Shown here piece after piece: positions 30,537-33,677 of a DNA stretch of 33,677 nucleotides. The stretch is from NCBI GenBank assembly GCA_051747785.1, contig JBNJGN010000006.1, positions 1-33,677 of the forward strand, in the 5' to 3' direction. Position 1 is the first letter of the stretch. Each line of letters begins with the position of its first letter. Position numbers and translations under genes: made by a program. Source of the DNA: SKVL01 sp051747785. GTDB lineage: Bacteria; Patescibacteriota; Minisyncoccia; Phycocordibacterales; CSBR16-193. The notes beneath the pieces are model-generated. The model worked only from the letters and a program-made list of their open reading frames with translations. It did no database searches and was not told where the DNA came from.

Positions 30537-30938
30537 TTAGCTATTTTCAGAGAACAGGGAAAGCTTAAATGAGCGCTCTTTTGGGCCGTTAAATTCAAAA
30601 AAGACCACTCTCTGCCAAGTACCTAGTGATAACTCCCCTTTTTCCACTGGCATTGATACCGAAGTTCCTATAATAGCTGATAGGATGTGGTCCGGGACAT
30701 GGGGTGGATTGTGAGGGTGGCGAAAATCAAGATCTGGGATCAGTTTTTCAAAAGCGTCTAACATGTCCATATCAGTTCCGGGGTCAAGGTCCGCAATAGA
30801 TAGAGCGGTAGTTGTATGAAGGCTTGATAGCAAACAGCTACCTGTTATTCTTCCTTTTTTCAAGCAGTATTCATTGATGTTTTCGGTTAGATCCACTACT
30901 TCTTTATCTTTCTGTGTCTTGATGGAAAAACTGAACAT
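30537..30938 (-). CDS. YjbQ family protein (UPF0047)
   Basis: 133 residues covering the whole UPF0047/YjbQ fold: CLLSSLHTTTALSIADLDPGTDMDML, the histidine-rich RHPHNPPHVPDHILSAIIGTSVSMPV, and GTWQRVVFFEFNGPKERSF. The conserved histidines and WQ motif of the trimeric metal site are intact. Members are described as secondary thiamine-phosphate synthases, though their physiological role is unsettled. The gene sits 16 bases downstream of the 231-residue membrane protein gene. No SD is visible. The family assignment is firm; the reaction in this organism is unknown. Confidence 0.88.
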   Translation of the reverse strand: MFSFSIKTQKDKEVVDLTENINEYCLKKGRITGSCLLSSLHTTTALSIADLDPGTDMDMLDAFEKLIPDLDFRHPHNPPHVPDHILSAIIGTSVSMPVEKGELSLGTWQRVVFFEFNGPKERSFKLSLFSENS

Positions 30939-30954
30939 AAATTTTCTATTTAGT

Positions 30955-31650
30955 TTATTTAAAATGTGATCTTCTCGGACCTCTTTTCCAGTAAGATTCT
31001 ATTCGTTCTGTTATCCTGTTGCTTAAAGGATAGAAATTATTATCATTTTGAGCTTCAAGTTCTTTCTTCATGTTTGAGGGGTCAACTATCTTTTTCTTGT
31101 GGTATTTTTTTAAATTCTGATCAGTTTCTGGTCCATCCCCTTCCCTGACTATTAAAAAGTTAACCGGTACCTCTCTATTAAAAAAAGATTTTAAAAATAG
31201 TACTTTTTTGTGCGTTCTCTTTATAGTACTGTCTATTGCTCTAGAGGAAGAAAGGTCATCGGTTCTTAAAATGGAAATAACCGTAAGAGTTCTTTCTCCT
31301 ATTACTAATACCTCAAATTTCTCGTCCTCTATTGTGATGGACTGAAAAACTCTGAACTTATCAGAAAGGGATAACAGGGACCCGAAGATCTTTTCCTCTC
31401 TGTCTAATCCTTCTAGAGCTTTCTTTGAGACAAGTGTTCTTCCTTGGTTGAATATCCAAACTATAGGAGAGGCGATAACCAGTCCTACCATAATAACAGA
31501 GAAGAAATATACAGGATCAGCAATAATCTCTTTAATACCACCGGTTAGGAACTCTTTTGAGAACAGTATTACCAAGAAGATCAAAAGAATGACCCCTATC
31601 CACCAATTTCTCTCACCTAAAGCAAGATGGTTGTTCTTGTTGTTGGACAT
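30955..31650 (-). CDS. Hypothetical membrane protein, 231 aa
   Basis: Two transmembrane helices near the N-terminus (about 17-34 and 48-66) are followed by a soluble domain of mixed alpha/beta character (EKIFGSLLSLSDKFRVFQSITIEDEKFEVLVIGERTLTVISIL) and a basic C-terminus. The strand-rich VLVIGERTLTVISI stretch loosely recalls a NERD-type domain, but key residues are not clear and I do not assign it. It starts 9 bases after the stop of the upstream 168-residue gene and precedes yjbQ by 16 bases, so the three genes likely form one transcript. Confidence 0.7.
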   Translation of the reverse strand: MSNNKNNHLALGERNWWIGVILLIFLVILFSKEFLTGGIKEIIADPVYFFSVIMVGLVIASPIVWIFNQGRTLVSKKALEGLDREEKIFGSLLSLSDKFRVFQSITIEDEKFEVLVIGERTLTVISILRTDDLSSSRAIDSTIKRTHKKVLFLKSFFNREVPVNFLIVREGDGPETDQNLKKYHKKKIVDPSNMKKELEAQNDNNFYPLSNRITERIESYWKRGPRRSHFK

Positions 31651-31659
31651 GAAAAGACA

Positions 31660-32166
31660 CTATTGAGAATCTTCTTTTTTATCAAAGGTTCTCAGGACAA
31701 CATCAATATGAGTTTTGGAAACCGGTCGGTATTCTTCCCCTTCGTCCTTTCTTACACTTAAATTAACAGAGTAAACCCCCTCCCCTGTAACTTTAAATCC
31801 TTTTACTTTTGATCTATTGCGTCTTTTGGCGCGTCCTTCTTTAAGGGAGGTGTTATAAGAAAAACGGAAAAGAACTTTTCCATAAGGGTCAAAAAGCTCT
31901 GTTTTAGTTTCTAAGCTTAAAGCCTCAACAGTTGATTTAGACCAAACTGTAACTATCTCAAACTCTGCCGGTACTATGAAGTCTTTTTTTTCATCTTCTT
32001 CTGTTTCTTTTTGTTCATCTAAGTGTTTTTCAAAATGATCTCTGTTTACCGTGAGTTTATCAATAACGTTAAAAAGAGAAAGAGAGCCAGAGTCTTTATC
32101 TATGGCACTGCTGTTGCATATTAAGGTCCACTCATGAACCAGCCCTGTTTTAGCATCTACTTCCAT
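31660..32166 (-). CDS. Hypothetical beta-rich protein, DUF6941-like
   Basis: 168 residues without membrane segments. The opening VHEWTLICNSSAIDKDSGSLSLFNVIDKL resembles a family of small beta-sandwich proteins (DUF6941-like) that start with an 'xx-C/D-x-a-x-x-D-x-x-G-x-LSLxxxxD' pattern. The middle has an acidic insert (about 48-62), and the rest alternates strands (VYSVNLSVRKDEGEEYRPV, THIDVVLRTF). The function of such proteins is unknown. It is the first gene of a three-gene minus-strand unit, directly downstream of the tRNA-Pro pair. Confidence 0.65.
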   Translation of the reverse strand: MEVDAKTGLVHEWTLICNSSAIDKDSGSLSLFNVIDKLTVNRDHFEKHLDEQKETEEDEKKDFIVPAEFEIVTVWSKSTVEALSLETKTELFDPYGKVLFRFSYNTSLKEGRAKRRNRSKVKGFKVTGEGVYSVNLSVRKDEGEEYRPVSKTHIDVVLRTFDKKEDSQ

Positions 32167-32221
32167 TTAATTACCATAACATATTTATGGGATGCTATCA
32201 CTTATTAGGCACAGATCACGG

Positions 32222-32292
32222 TCGGGACGCCGGGAATCGAACCCGGACCACACCCACCCGAAGGGTGCATACTACCGTTATAAGACGTCCCG
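32222..32292 (-). tRNA. tRNA-Pro (CGG)
   Basis: 71 bases on the minus strand. Acceptor CGGGACG/CGTCCCG, short D arm with G-G and weak D stem, anticodon arm CACCC-TTCGGGT-GGGTG giving anticodon CGG, 4-base variable loop, and T arm CCGGG-TTCGATT-CCCGG. The discriminator is A; CCA is not encoded (ACCG follows). Confidence 0.93.
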
Positions 32293-32348
32293 ATATTTCT
32301 TTTTGAATTTGCCTCAGTAAACTCCACTTTTTAAGATGGATTTTTATG

Positions 32349-32419
32349 TCGGGCTGCTGGGAATCGAACCCAAGCCTTACCCACCCCATGGGTATATACT
32401 ACCACTATACTACAGCCCG
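32349..32419 (-). tRNA. tRNA-Pro (GGG)
   Basis: 71 bases on the minus strand. Acceptor CGGGCTG/CAGCCCG, D arm with GTAT/GTAT-type stem, anticodon arm TACCC-ATGGGGT-GGGTA giving anticodon GGG, 4-base variable loop, and T arm TTGGG-TTCGATT-CCCAG. Discriminator A, no encoded CCA. It lies 56 bases upstream of the CGG isoacceptor. Confidence 0.93.
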
Positions 32420-32488
32420 TGATCATTTTTTTTGGTGCTCATTATTGTATCTCTTTTTTGGTGTCTTTTCAATATGATACGACAAAAA

Positions 32489-32507
32489 GCGCCCCTTTTT
32501 GGGGCGC
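32489..32507 (-). terminator. Terminator of the 54-residue gene
   Basis: GCGCCCC (32489-32495) pairs with GGGGCGC (32501-32507) over a 5-base loop; on the minus strand TTTTTG follows. It sits 22 bases past the stop of the small gene. Confidence 0.85.
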
Positions 32508-32529
32508 TTAGCATGAAATGAAGGTCATG

Positions 32530-32694
32530 CTACTTCAATGATACCCAAGCAGGAACCTGAAAAGATCTGTCCGTTTTTTTAACTTTTGGACTTTTACTGA
32601 AACCCTTATCGTCTTTTTGATTACAGGGTTCATTTTTGCTTGCACTTTGCCTTGGATCAAAGAACCTGCCTCGCTTATTGCACCTTCCTGCCAT
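32530..32694 (-). CDS. Small basic protein, 54 aa
   Basis: Begins MAGRCNKRGRFFDPRQS and ends VPAWVSLK. It contains 11 Lys and 6 Arg, two cysteines (C5, C24), and no hydrophobic segment. No family is recognised. It is supported as a real gene by GAGGAGG about 6 bases before the ATG and a strong terminator 22 bases after the stop; the unit stands alone between a tRNA gene and the HNH-repeat gene. A basic, cysteine-containing small protein could bind nucleic acid, but that is only a composition-based guess. Confidence 0.7.
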   Translation of the reverse strand: MAGRCNKRGRFFDPRQSASKNEPCNQKDDKGFSKSPKVKKTDRSFQVPAWVSLK

Positions 32695-32781
32695 GAGAAC
32701 CTCCTCTGTATCTCTTAGCTGTTAATCTAATTGAAATTTATCAGACATTTTATGTTTTGGCCAGTTTATAAGTTAAATAAA

Positions 32782-32809
32782 ACGCCTCTTTCTGATAGGA
32801 AAGAGGCGT
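32782..32809 (-). terminator. Terminator of the HNH-repeat gene
   Basis: An 11-bp perfect stem, ACGCCTCTTTC (32782-32792) with GAAAGAGGCGT (32799-32809), 6-base loop, followed on the minus strand by TTTATTT. It lies 22 bases beyond the stop codon. Confidence 0.8.
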
Positions 32810-32831
32810 GCTTGATCCCGGTGGGGGTACT

Positions 32832-33548
32832 CTAAATAGCGGGGAATGATCTTCTCTCTGTTAGAAATCTGAAGTCAAAATAGTTGAAGGTTCTTTTTAT
32901 GAAAAGATAATTTTTCACGAAACCGGTATCACCTTTCCAAAAGTAGTTAACCAAAAAAGCTAAAATTTCTTCGGGCAAACGGTCCAAAAAGAGCCCTCTG
33001 TGATACTTATCACGCATAATGGGGTTAACCTTGACGGTGTTCTTGGGATCTTCTGTTCCTCCTCTACTTAGAGGGATGATGTGGTGAATGTCACTCTTGG
33101 GAAGTTTCTGTTGATCTTTAAAGATATGCTGATACCTTTTGTGTTTTTTTACCCGTATGACACTCCCCCCGACGTCTTCCTTGCTGTTTGAACCTCTGCT
33201 TTTGTTCTCAACGTTTAGTAAAAGAAAGTTTTCAATAAAACTCATCTTGCCACCCCAGAAGTAGTTTACCAAAAGATCCAAAATTTCCTCCGGGGAACGA
33301 TTCAAGAAAAGTATATGAAACCTTTTGTGAAAAAAGCTATTGACACTAACCTTATTTCTTCCCAAAGTGTTTAATTCCTTGGCCACTATAGAATTAGGAA
33401 TAATATGATGCCTGTCATCTTTGGGTTGATTTAACTGACTGTAGTACGCTTTTACTCTTTCTTTTTGAGTAAAGGATTTTGTTTTTGAATGCCCTTTCTT
33501 TAAACCTTTTTTGGATGGATCGTGACTGTCTCTTATCTTGCATCCCAT
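32832..33548 (-). CDS. Protein with two tandem HNH-like domains
   Basis: 238 residues built of two related units. Unit 1: DRHHIIPNS (45-53), N65, H74 and H78, then SPEEILDLLVNYFWGG..FIENFL (85-109). Unit 2: DIHHIIPLSRGG (153-164), N170, H183, then LPEEILAFLVNYFWKG..FVKNYL (191-215). HHIIP, a central Asn and a distal His form the beta-beta-alpha-metal HNH pattern; the PEEIL-NYFW tail is shared by both but is not part of a known HNH subfamily that I recall. Unit 2 keeps the GG turn, while unit 1 keeps the extra His (H74, Arg in unit 2). A basic N-terminus (1-35) precedes them. Function is unknown; nuclease activity is plausible. The ATG is preceded by an AAGGGGAAGGGG stretch. Confidence 0.7.
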   Translation of the reverse strand: MGCKIRDSHDPSKKGLKKGHSKTKSFTQKERVKAYYSQLNQPKDDRHHIIPNSIVAKELNTLGRNKVSVNSFFHKRFHILFLNRSPEEILDLLVNYFWGGKMSFIENFLLLNVENKSRGSNSKEDVGGSVIRVKKHKRYQHIFKDQQKLPKSDIHHIIPLSRGGTEDPKNTVKVNPIMRDKYHRGLFLDRLPEEILAFLVNYFWKGDTGFVKNYLFIKRTFNYFDFRFLTERRSFPAI

Positions 33549-33677
33549 ATCCCCTTCCCCTTTTTTTAAGGTGCAGATATTTAAAATTTAGCACGAAAAA
33601 ACAACTCCTTAAAGGCTTTCTACTGTGGCTTAAAAGAGTTTTCTTTATTTACAACCAAGGTATGCGATGATCTTCAA

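Noticed and set aside
1..33677. Recoded UGA (code 25)
   Set aside because: Real genes such as pepA and dacA end in TGA, and no gene needs TGA read as an amino acid.

Overview
The window looks like a chromosomal piece from a Candidate Phyla Radiation (Patescibacteria) bacterium, most likely of the Parcubacteria/Paceibacteria type. The grounds are an AT-rich sequence, trimmed informational proteins (AlaRS without its C-terminal domain, AspRS without the GAD insertion, a family-4-type uracil-DNA glycosylase without its Fe-S cysteines), CPR-style gene neighbourhoods, and almost no Shine-Dalgarno sequences before core genes. TGA is used as a stop (pepA, dacA), so the recoded UGA-Gly lineages are excluded. 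The exact lineage is inference.

Layout. 1-1460 is accessory: a decayed IS1595-type transposase with one element end, then a 5'-truncated gene with a possible PD-(D/E)xK core, then a convergent small zinc-ribbon gene. 1664-8552 carries a small membrane protein, an SDR oxidoreductase, pcm, a uracil-DNA glycosylase, alaS, and a pair resembling an actin-like PilM-type protein plus a membrane-anchored baseplate-J-like protein. 8602-12799 is the translation block infA-rpmJ-rpsM-rpsK-rpsD-rpoA-rplQ-rplM-rpsI. 12929-16799 is grpE-dnaK-dnaJ. 16937-21787 is trpS-pepA-aspS-cation antiporter. 22254-29591 runs scpA-scpB-dacA-mraY-ftsW-murG-gltX plus a small membrane protein, joining chromosome segregation to cell-wall synthesis. 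A bidirectional terminator near 29765 separates this from a minus-strand block: an SLT-type lytic enzyme, YjbQ, two hypothetical proteins, two tRNA-Pro genes, a 54-residue protein and a protein with two HNH-like repeats.

The most interesting element is between the antiporter and scpA (about 21806-22089). It looks like a stand-alone non-coding RNA gene on the minus strand. A TATAAT box sits about 8 bases before the predicted 5' end, a bulged 27-bp helix closes the molecule, a 21-base module occurs twice inside, CGAAAG motifs recur, and a GC hairpin with a U-tract lies at the 3' end. I recognise no known RNA family in it. A second theme is translation initiation. Core genes have AT-rich, SD-free starts, and several promoters (dnaJ, scpA, infA, rplM) place the predicted transcript start 0-6 bases before the ATG. 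Three small or accessory minus-strand genes keep clear SD sequences.
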